NCBI GenBank assembly: GCA_036365455.1
Contig: JAWQUS010000016.1
Location: forward strand, 12,609,001 to 12,673,000
DNA: 64,000 nt
Direction: 5' to 3'
DNA from: Macrosoma leucophasiata
Lineage: Eukaryota; Arthropoda; Insecta; Lepidoptera; Hedylidae
Notes under the pieces: generated by a model
Seen by the model: only the letters and a program-made list of their open reading frames with translations
The model's database searches: none
What the model was told of the DNA's origin: nothing
Shown here: one piece after another, positions 45,211 to 58,083 of the stretch
How the letters are laid out: every line of letters begins with the position of its first letter
Position numbering within the stretch: position 1 is the first letter of the stretch
Made by a program: the position numbers and the translations under genes

Positions 45211-46482
45211 GGTTGGGGAAACAGTCTTTTCGCATTATAGTATGTATGAACTTGTAATAAAATCTCTTTGGCTGTAGTATTTGTATCTGGCTAGTTTTGG
45301 TATCATTGAAAGTTAAAATTTTAAGGAACTTAATTCCAAATTCAAATTAGGCATATGTGTGATTTTCATTTGTTTTTCGTACTGTCAAGATGAGTGAATC
45401 TAATGAAGAAATTCGATACATTTTAACATTTTACTACAAAAAAGGTAAAAATGCAACGCAAGCCGCGAAGAAAATTTGCGACGTGTATGGACCTAGTGCA
45501 GTGTCTGTGAGAGTAGCACAAATTTGGTTTAAGCGTTTTCAATCCGGAAATTTTGATGTCAAAGATGCACCTCGCTCTGGTCGCCCTATTACGGATAAAA
45601 TGGATGCCATTTTTGAAAAAGTGGAGCAAGATCGACATATCTGAAGAGTAGTTACGACGTAGCTGAAGAACTGAGAATTGATTACAAAACAGTTTTGGCG
45701 CATTTGAAAAAAGCTTGGTACAAAAAAAAGCTCGATATTTGGGTATCTCACGAGCTCACTGAAAGAAACCTAATGAACCGTGTACTCATTTGTGATTCTT
45801 TATTACGACGTAATGAAACCGAATCATTTTTGAAGAAGCTGATAACTGGTGATGAAAAGTGGATCACGTACGACAAGAACGTGCGAAAAAGGTCGTGGTC
45901 AAAGGCCGGTCAGGCTTCAGAGACTGTGGCAAAACCCGGGTAAACTCGCAATAAGGTGATGTTGTGTGTGTAGTGGGATTGGAAGGGCATTATTCATTAT
46001 GAGCTATTACCACCAGGCAGGACTATCGATTCTGAACTCTACTGCGAACAACTGATGAGATTAAAGCAAGAAGTTGAGAGAAAGCGGAATTGATCAACAG
46101 AAGGGGTGTGGTGTTTCATCATGATAACGCTAGACCTCACATATCTATAGCCACTCAGCAAAAATTAAGAGAGTTTGGCTGGGAGGTGTTAATGCATCCG
46201 TCGTATAGTCCTGACCTTGCACCTTCAGATTTCCACCTGTTTCGGTCTCTTCAGAATTCTTTATGCAATGTTAGGTTAACATCACGAGAGGACTGCCAAA
46301 TCCACTTGTCGCGGTATTTTGATGAGAAGGCCCAAAATTTTTATAGCAATGGGATCATGTCCCTACCTACAAGATGGCAAAAGGTTATCGAACAAAATGG
46401 TACATACATACTTTAGTTAAATTTAAATAAACTACATTAAAAAATGTTTTGAATTATCTTAAAAAATGCGAAGAAACTTTTT
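45211..46482 (+). mobile_element. Cecropia-type mariner, copy C, right end broken
   Basis: The left end ggttggggaaacagtctttt is present. The right end stops after aagaaacttttt, so the terminal ccccaacc is lost. The transposase starts at 45390 (MSESNEEIRY). It carries the same tgaag insertion as copy A (near 45650), stop codons in place of codons in PGLTR and CVWWD (near 45942 and 45972), and a later frameshift near 46088. Inactive and probably immobile. Confidence 0.92.
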
Positions 46483-47187
46483 ATACATACAAAAAAAAAT
46501 TTAAAAGGGCATTTTCCAGTGGACCAAACTATTGAATCTAAACCATTCTCAAAACACACACAATAATGATTCATCAAAATCGGTCCAGCAGTTAAGGACG
46601 AGTTCAGTAACTTATCTACACAACACACGCACACAAAAAAACATGAGTGAATGATACAATTTAATTTAGAAATAAAAAAATATTATTAATCAAAATTAAT
46701 TATAGTGAGATTAATTTTTATAAAAATTAATTTGGAAGCTGTTCTCTGACAACCGGTTTCTTAGCTCATCATTTTAATATACCAATCCAACATTGCTAAA
46801 AAGTCGTTCGCTGGGACATTTGATGGAAGAGAAGATAGGTATTGCCATAGATTAGATACAGTTCCGTAAAGCCCCGAATATTTCGAATTTTTTAATTGCG
46901 TACGCGTATAAACTTAATATTGTATGCACTGTATGTCAATAAAATTAAAACAAACAAGCAAGGAACAGCGCCGGTGGCGGAAGGGGAGGTCTCGCTCGCT
47001 TGTTCGGCCCGGCATCGCGATGCGGCGTGTGTGTGCGGTGCCATGAATACGCGACGCGCATCTGCTATGAAATTCCTCATAAATTCCTCTTAAATTTTGA
47101 GGAAGCGATAGCGGAAGAGGAACCTAAAATATTGCGGAACTTCCTCATTATGAGGAAGCGGAAGAGGAATCCTCAACAACCCTAGCA
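46483..47187. repeat. Repeat debris and purine-rich MITE-like block
   Basis: 46500-46640 is a decayed repeat with atcaaaatcggtccagcag. From about 46970 to 47187 a block with gcacacacacgccgcatcgc-type sequence on the minus strand and several cctcataa / gaggaagcgg inverted motifs ends in cctcaacaaccctagcatgt, like the block at 44428. Confidence 0.45.
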
Positions 47188-47690
47188 TGTACAAAGAGAG
47201 TAATGAATATAGAAATTGCACTCGTGTTAGGAACTGTGGTAAGGAACGACTGAGATATTTAGCGCTCCACGCTCACTGTGCCTACCCCGTGAGGAACTTG
47301 GCGTGAAAATGTATACATGTATTTTATACCCGCAATTCTATTATATTACTAAACCGCGAATGTTTCTTCGAGTGTGTCAAAATGCTTTGTGCCAAAAATA
47401 CTTCCGTTTTACAGCACATTGCAGTGCATAACGTATGAATTTAAGTCACCCGCAAAACAACTGTTTAATTTTTCCGTTAGTGCAAAGGTTATATTCAATT
47501 TTGGCACTATTATAAAAATGTTATATACGTATGTACATCACATTATTTTTAGATAAACTACAACCTTACTGCCTGTAAATATTTAACTGGTATCCAGTTT
47601 AAGATACAAATGAACGTTAATATATTTTGTATTTATTTATTACCGTCACGGTTTAACTGTAGACAAATTAGATGAAAATTTTATGTACCA
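47188..47690. other. No gene recognised
   Basis: AT-rich; contains a LINE-tail remnant (ctaccccgtgaggaacttgg, 47282-47301). Confidence 0.4.
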
Positions 47691-47930
47691 CTAGCTGTTG
47701 CTAGCGGCTCCGGCCGTGCGTGCGTGCTTTTCGCGTAACCTGTGGAAACTCATCAAATCGTCCCATGGCATCCACAGGAACATTTTTCGGGATAAAAGCT
47801 ATCTTATGTGTTAATCCAAGTTACCTTACTTTACAATGTGTGTGCCAAATTTCACGAAAATCGGTTTAGCAGTTTTTGCATGAAGGAGTAACAAACTAAA
47901 CAATACGATTTAAACGGATAAGGATATAAT
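47691..47930 (-). mobile_element. Helitron-like repeat
   Basis: Opens actagctgttgctagcggct (reverse of a CTAG end) and includes tttcgggataaaagctatct and acgaaaatcggtttagcagt. Boundary at the far end is approximate. Confidence 0.5.
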
Positions 47931-48694
47931 TTGGACACACTGAGAAGAGACATACTATAACTTCCGTTTGTCCCAAAATACGGTGTGCAGGTGGACGACG
48001 TTGTCGGAAAAAGTCAGTTTTAAATTAATTTTGAACGCTAATTTGTATATGAGTTGCGCGTTGACTGTATAGGTACCTGTTTAGAATAAGCGATGGCTAG
48101 CTAATATTTAGTGATATAACATTAATATACAAAAAATATTGTATATCAATGTGATTTAAATTTAATATTCGCTTTAGTTTACAATTTAGAAACTGCCAGA
48201 ATTTCGTTTCATTTGTTTACATGACAGCGCGTATGAAGAAACGGGACAAAGTTAATAGCAATTTGGTTTAGGTTTACACTAAAATAGGTCATACGCTTCT
48301 GTTTTTTACTTTTTCCACATTCTAGATAGCATATATCCATCGTTTACATTTCACTTCATTTTGATTCATATAAAAGAACTGTACTTATTTTAGAATATTT
48401 TTATATTGTATAAAATATAATGCGGTCGAACGGATTATTGTTTGAGTAACTTTATTACTACAAAATTACTCTCCAACTTCGATCGCACTCACAAAGCGGC
48501 CATCTCCGTCCCGGTCACTCAGCTCTATTATCGCCCGAGGATACGCAGTGGCTAACTAAACTTTACGGTTACCACTAAAAGGCTAGCTAATTTTCAGTGA
48601 AACATTTAATAAATCTGTAAGTGGATATTTGAGTTGTCGACACTTATGCCCGACCCGTACCGACTATATCACAAATAACTATGCAAGAACCTCA
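47931..48694. other. AT-rich DNA, nothing recognised
   Basis: No gene or repeat supported. Confidence 0.4.
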
Positions 48695-48785
48695 TTTTAG
48701 TTTAATATACGCGAGGTAAATCCGAAAACTAGTTTTATTTCAATGAGTGCAGCACGCGAAAACAAAAAGAACATACTATATGCAA
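48695..48785 (+). repeat. Penelope terminal-repeat fragment
   Basis: tttagtttaatatacgcgag...tttatttcaatgagtgcagc and the tail cgcgaaaac...gaacata, the distal part of the terminal repeat seen at 24620-24671 plus its tail. Confidence 0.75.
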
Positions 48786-49350
48786 AAACCGTTGCTTCGT
48801 AAACATCAACCTGCTGTTTTTTCCACACAAATGTCACAAAACTAAAACATGTTTTGTGAAAATGAAAGAAAAGTTTTCAAGTTAACTACAGTCTACGATA
48901 CGGACTCTTATTCGTGCTAGGGCCACTGGTCTAGTAGGTACTTGAGTACATAAGTGTCATCCGTTGAAAATGTTCCTTTGCATTTTGTTGCAACAAAGTA
49001 TGTTCGTGTTCGTTCTGTTCATAATGCACATCAAATAAAAAACAATAGCTTTTGCCGACTAACCGTAACTTAGCGATATACCTACTCGTATTATATGCTT
49101 AGCATATTTTAACTAATGAATGTTTAATATCACTTGTACAAACTAATCCACGAACTTCGAAATAACATCCCATGAGATCCACGCTAGCTTTAATAGGTCA
49201 TTATTATTATTGTTCTCATGCAATCCTGGACAACAATCGTATATCAAAATAAATTTCGTACGCACGAATATTGCTGTAACACATTTATGCTCATTCGTAT
49301 AATTTAAAAGTAACAAATGAAGTGATTAACAAATTAATTGATAGGTTTCA
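48786..49350. other. No gene recognised
   Basis: AT-rich; nothing supported. Confidence 0.4.
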
Positions 49351-49570
49351 TTGACGACTGAAGAGCCATTTGGTCCACCGGTGTCCGATGACCGTCCGAA
49401 CCGAGACTCATGGGTTCGATCCCCGTTCCGGGACAAATATTTGTATTGCCTACAGATATTTGTTTCAGGTCTGGGTGTTTGTGTATGTGTTGTGTGTGAA
49501 AAACAGTACCCACGACAAAGGTTTATCCACCTAGTGTCGGGCTGTGAGTTTAAGCGTATTTTATTTTTGT
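49351..49570 (+). repeat. tRNA-derived SINE
   Basis: Carries a B box in gggttcgatccccgttccgg, followed by gacaaatatttgt...gtctgggtgtttgtg, a layout typical of lepidopteran tRNA-derived SINEs. The A box region (ggtccaccggtg) is degraded. Confidence 0.7.
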
Positions 49571-49574
49571 TAAT

Positions 49575-49740
49575 ATGATGTGTTCTAAAATTTTCGTTAG
49601 CTACACTCATTAAAATAAAACTGTAAAGACTTATCTCGCATATATTAAACTAAAATTATTTTTAAAATTAACCCGACGTTTCGGTCGCTTTTCAGCTTCC
49701 GTGGTCCCGGGCAGACTATGGTGACATTTATCTGACAGGA
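49575..49740 (-). repeat. Solo Penelope terminal repeat
   Basis: Reverse orientation: gtgttctaaaattttcgtta tail, cactcattaaaataaaactg, aacccgacgtttcggtcgct, tcccgggcagact, tgacattt. It includes the hammerhead-like motif. No RT attached. Confidence 0.85.
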
Positions 49741-51827
49741 GTTTAAAACGTATATATCTAGGTTTTTTTAAATTCGCGTACACCGTTAGAGAGTCTACTG
49801 CGGTGCAGGCAGAGAACGTAGGTCGTAGAGCATCAAGTATCTCGGTTCTTACACACCTCTCATGCCTCTTCTACTGTCATTACGCTCTTCGCACATGCAT
49901 GCCAATTCCACCCTACGTTCATTTAATTTTCTTTTAATTTTTTTTTAATTTTCCATCGTGGTACAGTTAAAGCAAAATTTCATTGTTTTAACTTCGCCAC
50001 ACAGCGAGAAGATTTGTACCTACTTTGTGTGTGTAGTATGCCAACGTTATATTGCCGTTCTTCTCGCTGTGTTCATCATGATGTTGCACGTATCTTTACA
50101 CTTACCCGCCTAGTCTCTCACAAGAAGCCAAAGAGCGTGGAACGCCAAACATATCGGTCCTGACACACATCTGGTATCTACATTTATCATTCATTTTCAT
50201 ACACGTCGATTCATTCTCTCATTCATCTTCGAACCTATTTTGTCCTATAACGTCATTTTGTATCAAACTTTAACGTTGTCAGTAGCAATGTAGATAACAC
50301 CCTTGGTAGAATTAATTCTTTCAGGCTTCCGCAACCATCTACATTCGTTTTGTATATCTGTTTTGTCAATTGGCATACTTTCTGCATGTCCGAAGCATAC
50401 CTACAAGCTTGCTTTTTAACTTTTACACCAATACTTTCATTCAATCAGTTATTAAGTAGATTATGTATTTTTATGTCAATAATATAATCAATTGCAGGCA
50501 TAAATATAATATATTAGTTTATATTTAGATATTACATGCATACGTCTAGGATGTATAGCGATACATCATAGAATGCAGCTTGCATCGGCAAAATTTTACG
50601 AAATACTCATGAATACTTCAGTACATGACAAATAATGTATTGAGATTCATAAAAAAACTGTGTCATACGAGTTGGACTTGCGTATAGAGCGTTTTGTTGT
50701 ACAAAGCGTAAAATGCTGAATTTTCCTATGTTACTGTTTTATATCATAGGGTACGGGTTGGGCTAGGCTACGGGTTCCTTATAGGCTTCGTCATTTCGGA
50801 GATAAAGGGGGATATATTATCTAAAATTTACTTAGAAACAAACAGTTTATTTTGGAATTGTTAATTTATTCCTCAAAGAGAGCATAACTACGTAACAAAA
50901 AATTTATCAGAACTAGATAATATAATATTATTAAAATTATTATATGACATATGTATGTGAGAATGGCTGATCTATTTAATATTCATTATTATGAGTACTA
51001 AATTCCAATTCCAATTGAATTCCGTAGATACTTCTTGCTCAGTCAGTACTTCCTGATCAAATTAGCTGTGGCAGACAGAGCAACCAGACCCACGATAAGG
51101 TCTCATTTTTTTCCTTTCAATGTACAGAACCCTAATAAATTAAAATCACCCCCCTACCACCGCTCTAATCATGAAACTGGTTTCCGGGTTCAATAATGAA
51201 TACAAAAGCAATGGTTGTGTAAGCCTGTACGCTTCGCAGATACTTTGTTCGCCCCCTTAGACTGTATGAATATAAAGAAGCGTAGGTATATGGAAAGTCA
51301 AGAAAAGACTCTTCATTCTGCACTCAATTCTATTGTACATTGAGACGGCAGAACGAGTATCTATAAGTTAATTTTAATATTTTTCAGGAATTTGTATTTC
51401 AATATTTTTTTGTCCGTTTTAGTTATCTTATTTTACTTACAATATAAGCATGTATATTTTATTATGGAAGTATACAGTGTTGCATGTAGACTTAACGGAG
51501 TTTTAACTGTCATGCAATATTAGAAATGAGAACAACTGATGGCAGTCTGCTCATTGTATGCATTTGTGATGGAACTGAAATTGGTTAACATGCAATAATT
51601 ATGTCTCTCTCTATGAAATATCGTGAAATTTTATCAATTGATTTATTGAAAATATATAACATTGAAGCTAAGAAATCAGCGTAATTATATTATTAATACA
51701 ATAATGAATATCAGAATAGGCAAATAACTGCATTTCACATGACGTGTCCCAATCTATAGGTATACATAAAATATATAAACATCCACTAATAATCAATGCC
51801 ACTTCTCGTTGTAATTTTATAACTCAA
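49741..51827. other. No gene; one decayed repeat
   Basis: About 50740-51140 is an old relative of the 34113-34575 element (aggctacgggttccttatag ... gtacagaaccctaataaat). Otherwise AT-rich with nothing recognised. Confidence 0.4.
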
Positions 51828-52024
51828 CTAGCTGTTGCCCGCGGCTTCGCCCGCGTGGATTTCGTTTTATAAATAACTAAGTAGCTTATGTTCTTTTTAA
51901 AAGTCAGCTCTATCTCTGTACCAAATTTCATTAAAATCGGTTCAGTTGTTTGGACGTGAAAAGGTAACAGACAGACAAACAGACAGACAGACAGAGTTAC
52001 TATAATTTATAATATTAGTAGGGA
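51828..52024 (-). mobile_element. Helitron-like element, subfamily 2, complete
   Basis: Minus strand: starts TCCCTACTAATATTATAAAT after A, ends acgcgggcgaagccgcggg, caacagCTAG before T. 197 bp. Confidence 0.75.
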
Positions 52025-52228
52025 TAGTAGGAATAACGGACTCACCTATCCAAACGAAATGTTTAGAATTTGTTCGGACTATTTAGTAGATCGTTTATGT
52101 AAAGTTTGCACTAAATCGGTAGAGCGGTTCTACATATATCACATTTTTTGTAACAAATTAATTCAATAAATGGCGGATCATTTTGTGACAATAACGTACG
52201 TAAGTTACGTTAAGTACGTAATTGAAAT

Positions 52229-52473
52229 TGCTAGACAGATTAAAAAACATATTTCAGTGTTAGATAGTCCATTCAACGAGGAAGGCTATAGGGCCTATGG
52301 CCTTCGATGATTGGACTATCTAACACGTATAGTATAGGCTATACAACATCACGCTAAGATGAATAGGATAGGTGCAGCAATAAAAATATTACAAAAGCGG
52401 CAAAATTCTGTGATATAGGAAGTCTCGCGGCTAATGTTAATTGCACCCGTGCGAAGCCAGGGCGGGCCGCTAG
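52229..52473 (+). mobile_element. Helitron-like element with internal palindrome, 3' part
   Basis: Ends gcgaagccagggcgggccg then CTAG and T. At 52257-52326 gtgttagatagtcca...tggactatctaacac forms a long hairpin around aaggctatagggcctatggc. The 5' start is not found. Confidence 0.6.
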
Positions 52474-52544
52474 TCAATTGGTATAGTTTTTTTTCAAATG
52501 CTATTGCTGTGATGTTATTAGTTTTTGGAATGCAGCTAATTTTA

Positions 52545-52832
52545 TATAATGAAGGTGGCAATCAAGCATACAGTTCACATTGATGTTAAGTGATGACTGT
52601 AGCCTGTAGACCCACACAAAAAGCAGAGGTCAAAATGCAGATATGTGTTGTCACCCCTGAGACCTTAGTTGTTATGTCTCTCTGATAGTTATTATGGGGC
52701 TATAGGTAGATAACCATTTAACCGGAACGGAACACGATGGTGCTGAACACTAGCATTTGGGGGTAGAAAGATTAGGTAATGCGGTGATGCCTACGACTTC
52801 GAACTCTTACACTGGAACTGTACCACCAGCCT
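52545..52832 (-). repeat. SINE-like family, near-complete copy
   Basis: Reverse of the consensus from aaggtggcaatcaagcatac to ctgtaccaccagc. Confidence 0.7.
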
Positions 52833-53039
52833 AATGGATGGTAGTTCACTTATCCATACATTCATTGATTAAATTAAAATGTATTAGGTACATAAATAAA
52901 TCAGCGTATCTAATAATATTATTAACGGAAGTATGAATTACGTAATGTCTGCTCATACATGCATGTTTATAGTTGAAAGCATATGGCATATAGCATATAG
53001 CATATCTATGCTGTAAATACTGACATCAATATCATCATA

Positions 53040-53110
53040 TCGGCTGAAAAATGCTCACTATTGGACCAAAGCCTTCTCATAAGGGGGATATGTCATAATC
53101 GCCACGCTTG
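53040..53110 (-). repeat. RTE LINE tail remnant
   Basis: atatcggctgaaaaatgctc...ccaaagccttctcata resembles the reverse of the GEAF..QQWTSYG end and 3' tail of the RTE fragments. Confidence 0.45.
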
Positions 53111-53479
53111 GCATGCGGCCATTGTTTGGCACTGACTGCACTAGTGGAAGAGTTTTGTTTCGGTAGAAGAATATTCTTCCACTAGTGAGCAGTGGAGTGG
53201 TCACGTCTCGACGCCAGCATTACTATCTTCACACGTTAATGAAAATTCACTTTTTTCACTAATATCTGTGCTATCGTAAATTCTGTTTGTTAGTTTGTTT
53301 ATAATTCAATCTCACTTTAATGGACAACGGGTCTGAAAACTTTAGTACCACAAAGCCGGAGCGGATTAAGCTAGGACACAGCAATAAAATTTTCAACAAA
53401 GTTCCCAGAAGGGAAATAGGAGAAAAAAAATATCGGCCGATGTGAAATAAAATGCAAAGACATTTTAAACTGAAGAGTA

Positions 53480-53900
53480 CTCAGCGAGTAAAGTAACTTT
53501 ATGTACGATTCAACGGCGTTAAATAACACGGTTTACTCGCCGTCAGAAAACAAAGGCGGAGATAGACGAGTGGACTCTCGGTGTGGTTTTTGTGTGAAAC
53601 AAGCGCGTGAGACGTGTGTAAACGAGCGGGTGGTTCGCAGGGTGTTGTGTGTGCGCGCCGCAAGGCAGCGTGCAGGGCGGCGTGCAGGGCGGCGCGCAGG
53701 TGCCGGGCGTGTCGCACTCCACCGCGCCGCCCGCCGGCGTCGGCGGCGTCCGCAGGTACCGGCAGCGCGCCCGCCGCCGCCGCCGCTGCGCCGCACGCTG
53801 CCCGTTTGCCCGTCTGCTCGTGCCCTGTGCGCGCCCGGCCTCCGACGTGGTAGCGTGCGGCGCAGCGGCGCGTCGGCTTCACCATTTCACCTCACATCTT
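53480..53900 (+). promoter_or_regulatory. Second GC-rich island (alternative promoter or exon)
   Basis: A CpG-rich block embedded in AT-rich DNA, like 10679-10990. Long frames are open on both strands purely because of composition. It lies between the signal-peptide exon and the exon at 58084. It could be an internal promoter with an untranslated exon ending at the donor 53755, or hold a coding exon. Confidence 0.4.
53641..53755 (+). CDS. Candidate optional exon of the host gene
   Basis: Acceptor gtggttcgcag ends at 53640; donor cgcag|gtaccg at 53755/53756 is good. If entered in phase 1 it reads CCVCAPQGSVQGGVQGGAQV then PGVSHSTAPPAGVGGVR and leaves in phase 2. That is compatible with the 58084 exon only in its other, Arg-rich frame. 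The low-complexity Gly/Val/Gln composition and the weak pyrimidine tract make coding use doubtful. It may be untranslated or not an exon. Confidence 0.3.
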
Positions 53901-55194
53901 TACCACCTCCGACTGAATTATCTATTTTATCACTCGGAAAATATGTTCCCGACTTATCTTAACGGCAACCTTTTTTGCCGACGTCAAAATAACAACGACT
54001 CGTATCATCGTTGATGGAACCGTTCCGGTGCTTTTCTATTCCCGTGTATCGACCACAAAAGAACGAAGACGTCGTACGTCATTCGGGTCATATAATATAG
54101 GTCACTTAGAACTATGTAACTATTGGATTTTTTGTGGATCTTCATTGTGATATTGAATCGAGGACACTTCTGTTCATCCTTTTACTCATAGTTGAAGCGC
54201 TTTAAAATACGTTGTCTAAATTGAATATAAGGCCGTATCAAATCGAGTTCACATTGACCAATTGTGAGGGCCCCTGGGATTAATTTAAATAGTGCATGAG
54301 CCCAGTGGACAGTGATTTATAGCTGGGATATTAAATAATTTATAGTAGTAGTACTATACTTGAACATCATATGTATATTCACACGCACTCTACCAACACT
54401 TTAGTATTGATTGCGGTCTTCTATAAACGCTTATTCAAATCGAAACATTTGCATTAAGTATTTAAATTTATGTACACAGTTTGTTATTCATAATACAAGT
54501 TTTTTGTTTTGATAATATTCGATAAACAATATTCGAAAGATGTAACTTGATATGATATAATGTTATAGTACAGACTGTTTGATTTAAAACAATTTTCCAG
54601 TCATGTAATATTTTAGGTGTGCCGCCCTACAGGCCATCACATCATATCACTAACGTCTCTAAATGTATGATATAACAATATTTATTGAAATTGTAATAGG
54701 TATGCATTTTTTTGCTTTGATTCAAGTGTCACACTGCCAGCTTAACGATGGTACATATTTGGTTCGGAAAAAAATCACGGAAATACTAGGTATATTATAA
54801 CGAATTCAAAAGTAGAGTCAACTACTTTACGAGTACCTAATGGGCGATCAATTCATGCTTACTTGGTGAAATGGAACACTATAATTATTGTGCGTGGCTC
54901 GACATACGCGTGTCGAAACTAATTGAATGTTATGGAAAACTTTTGTGGACCGGTTTTTTTAGTCATACAGACCTTTATTGTTCTATTAATGCCAACACAA
55001 AATACCATAGAATTTGATGATTTTTGCTGTAGGATGAGCTTACGTCCCTCGGCATCGTTTAGGTTAGATTGTATCCTGAATATCTAAAGAGTTCCCGAGA
55101 GAATCGCGAAAGTATATGATTTATTTATTTGCTTGAATCTTTGAAAATATGGTTTACACCACGCAAATACTTCAAGCAAAATTCTACAAATCGT
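53901..55194. other. AT-rich DNA, nothing recognised
   Basis: No gene, RNA or repeat supported; probable intron. Confidence 0.4.
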
Positions 55195-55410
55195 AACTTT
55201 TCGCCTGTAATCCACGAAGGGTTAGGCAGAGGTAAATGTATGCATTCAAGTATACATGCAAACACCCAAGATTCGCCAGTTACGTTTTGGCTCATGTAAC
55301 AGGTGGCAAGCCTGTTGTGTTGACATCTCTGAGCACCTTACCACTCCGAAGTACTTACTTTCAAAATCCGAGAATCGAACCTAGGACCCCAGCGCAGTAG
55401 CAAAATTCTG
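55195..55410 (-). repeat. tRNA-derived SINE, second copy
   Basis: cgtaacttttcgcctgtaat...cgccagttacgttttggctc and a head remnant gagaatcgaacctaggaccc matching 44585-44890. Confidence 0.65.
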
Positions 55411-58083
55411 GCTTTTGTAATAATAAAAGGTAATTAGACCAAAAAAAGTATATTTTTTAAGCTTGCCTTTGACTTTATATAGCTACACATTACATCTACG
55501 AAAAGCGAGAGGGTAAGTCTTCAATACAATAGTGTTACTTCTCGGACTGGTAAAGCAAGAACATTGAAAAAGTCTATGGGCTGCAGACTACTAGGTATAA
55601 TTACTCTTAATGAAATATAGGTTGGTACTAAATTGAGTGTGGTAGTGCCTATAACCTAAAATATACGATGTTCGGACCCATTCAGAATATTCGTTGTAAT
55701 TTTATGGCTCATGACATGTTTGTGAACCACCTATCTAGTTTTTAATAACAAACAAGGCTGCAAGCAATGCGCAACGTTATATTATATCACGAATAGAATT
55801 TAGTAATAAATAAAATACTTTATCTATTTTTTAAAATAGATAAAGTATCTATATATATTCACAAAAAACAAAATCTATATATATTCCAGTAAGTGCTTCG
55901 TTTCTCAACTCTGCAGTAAACTCGTTTAATTTGAAGTGACTGAATGTAGCCCGCATTCGTTTAATTTACGAGAGATCATAAACATTCTTACAAAGAGTGC
56001 TATCTGTGATTTTCACTTCAACAGTACTTTCTATAATAATATCATTTTATTATTATTAAATATAAATCATCTTGATTCCTAACCTTCGGATATACAATCA
56101 TTAGATTTTTATGTAGGTACTTATGTTATTATAAATATATACATATTATATAAAGTAAGATAAATATTTTCATACATGTTCAATATACGAAAAACAATTC
56201 CTTAATAGAATAATTACGTAGGTAGGTATGCAATAGCGTATTACATCAAGTTATAAACATTGTGGCTGTTCACCCTACATCCCTCAGTCGGGGACAAATG
56301 AGATGAAAACATGTTTAATATGTCTCTACGCGGCTTTGTAATAAGAGACTTTAGCGGTATGTGGTTAAAAACACACAGGGCGCCAGGTAGGTTAAGTACT
56401 CAACAAGACAAAAGCTTGTACTTCGCAGAAATTTTGGATTTGTGCAGTATATCCTGCATAAAAGCTTATTAAGTGAAACCGGCTGTGTAATGCTCGCAAA
56501 CAAAGTAAAATACCTAGTTTACATTATAGAAAATGTATGCAAGGCATTTTACGCGAAGTGCACGTGCGTCCGAGTCGTAAGTTATGCTGATGTCAGTTTC
56601 CCAAGCTCATAACAAATAGTTTCACAGATAATATATTTGAATTTTAATTTAATAAATGTAGGTTGTGTTTTCATAATTATATCTATTCTCATTCTGTAGT
56701 CTGGAACATATTATTTCCTAATAATGTCCCTCATAATGATCATCATCAATAAAAAATATCCGATAAACGATTAAAATCTTAGAATTTGTTTTATGTAGGT
56801 ATTTTGCAGAATGTTTGACACGTGTGTTTTATATTTCATTATCCTTAATTTACGGAAACATCTTCTGTTGTTATTAATTTGATTGTTTCAATTAACTGAT
56901 TTCAGTTGTTTCCGTTTTTTTTAGTTTTAGAGTAACAAATCGTGTCGCACTAATCACTAAGTAATTTGTAATAATACTAAAACTTCACTGTTATAAACAT
57001 GGTATTCTGTGTGTTTGTATATATAAGTTATGTTTTCTATTTGATATTTTACCATACGCAACGCAACGGGTGCGACGAGATAATGTAAGTATTTTTTTCC
57101 ATAGAAGATACATTTAAAAGTAAAATTTTATCATTGTTACTATCAAAGTCAAAACGCAGTATGAAAAATATAATATTACTATCAAATGTTGCCGATAGTT
57201 GGAATTAAATAATGTAGCCATAGATCCGCTGCATGAACATAATATTCAGTATTACTTACTGCACGTTTGACTCACTTGTAGTTTTATACCTATGTAGGAA
57301 AATCGAAGAAAAATTGTAAAAATTCGTTAAAGTATTGTGATCAAACAAAGTTTGTCTTTTAATTATTTTAATAAATCTCTCATAATTTGTTCTATTTAAA
57401 TACAATTTTATACATATTTTATGAAATTTCTCGGTAATGATGATACTTTTTACTAAATAGATTATTAGAATGAGTAAGTATTTTCCACAAGATTAAAGTT
57501 GCGAAATTGAATTGTTTGATTTAACTTTTATCAATTGAATTATGTAACGGACATTGAATAATTTATATGTCCGAATCATTTAAATTTCATGTAGAACATA
57601 CGTCGCAATATATTTATTTTATTGGAAATATTTCTACTTTTTTTCAAGATAAGACCTTTCTTTATTTATATAAGTATTATAAAATGCTAGCTTGCGAGCT
57701 TTATTGACAGAAATCTACAGTGTGCTTGAATTTATTTGATACAATTTCACGGTAGTTGTATGCATTCGCATGGAACACTTATTTGTAACCTCATAGGAAC
57801 CTGCACGTTACACAACCGAAATATCCTAAAGACGGAAATGTTAACAATTCAATTTCGCTTTTTAGCTTCAATCATTATCAGCGCCAAGTTGTATAGACTA
57901 TTGGCTTTGGCATTAAAAGTTTTGGCTTTACTCCAACGGACCTTCGGCAGTTTATTGTCGCATCACAGGAGACGATAATTCTTTAGTACTTGCCGCAGGA
58001 TTATATATAGTTGGAGAGCCATTACGTTGGAATGAGTGTGTGATGATGGGACGTAGGTGTATTATTGTGGTGTTTGTACACAG
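55411..58083. other. AT-rich DNA; one perfect small hairpin
   Basis: At 55815-55848 atactttatctatttt pairs perfectly with aaaatagataaagtat across TT. Otherwise no coding or repeat signal. An 80-codon frame at 57736-57978 has no motif. Confidence 0.4.

Noticed and set aside
53499..54014. Long frames on both strands, 79-153 codons
   Set aside because: Same compositional effect; only the splice-bounded 53641-53755 segment is kept, at low confidence.
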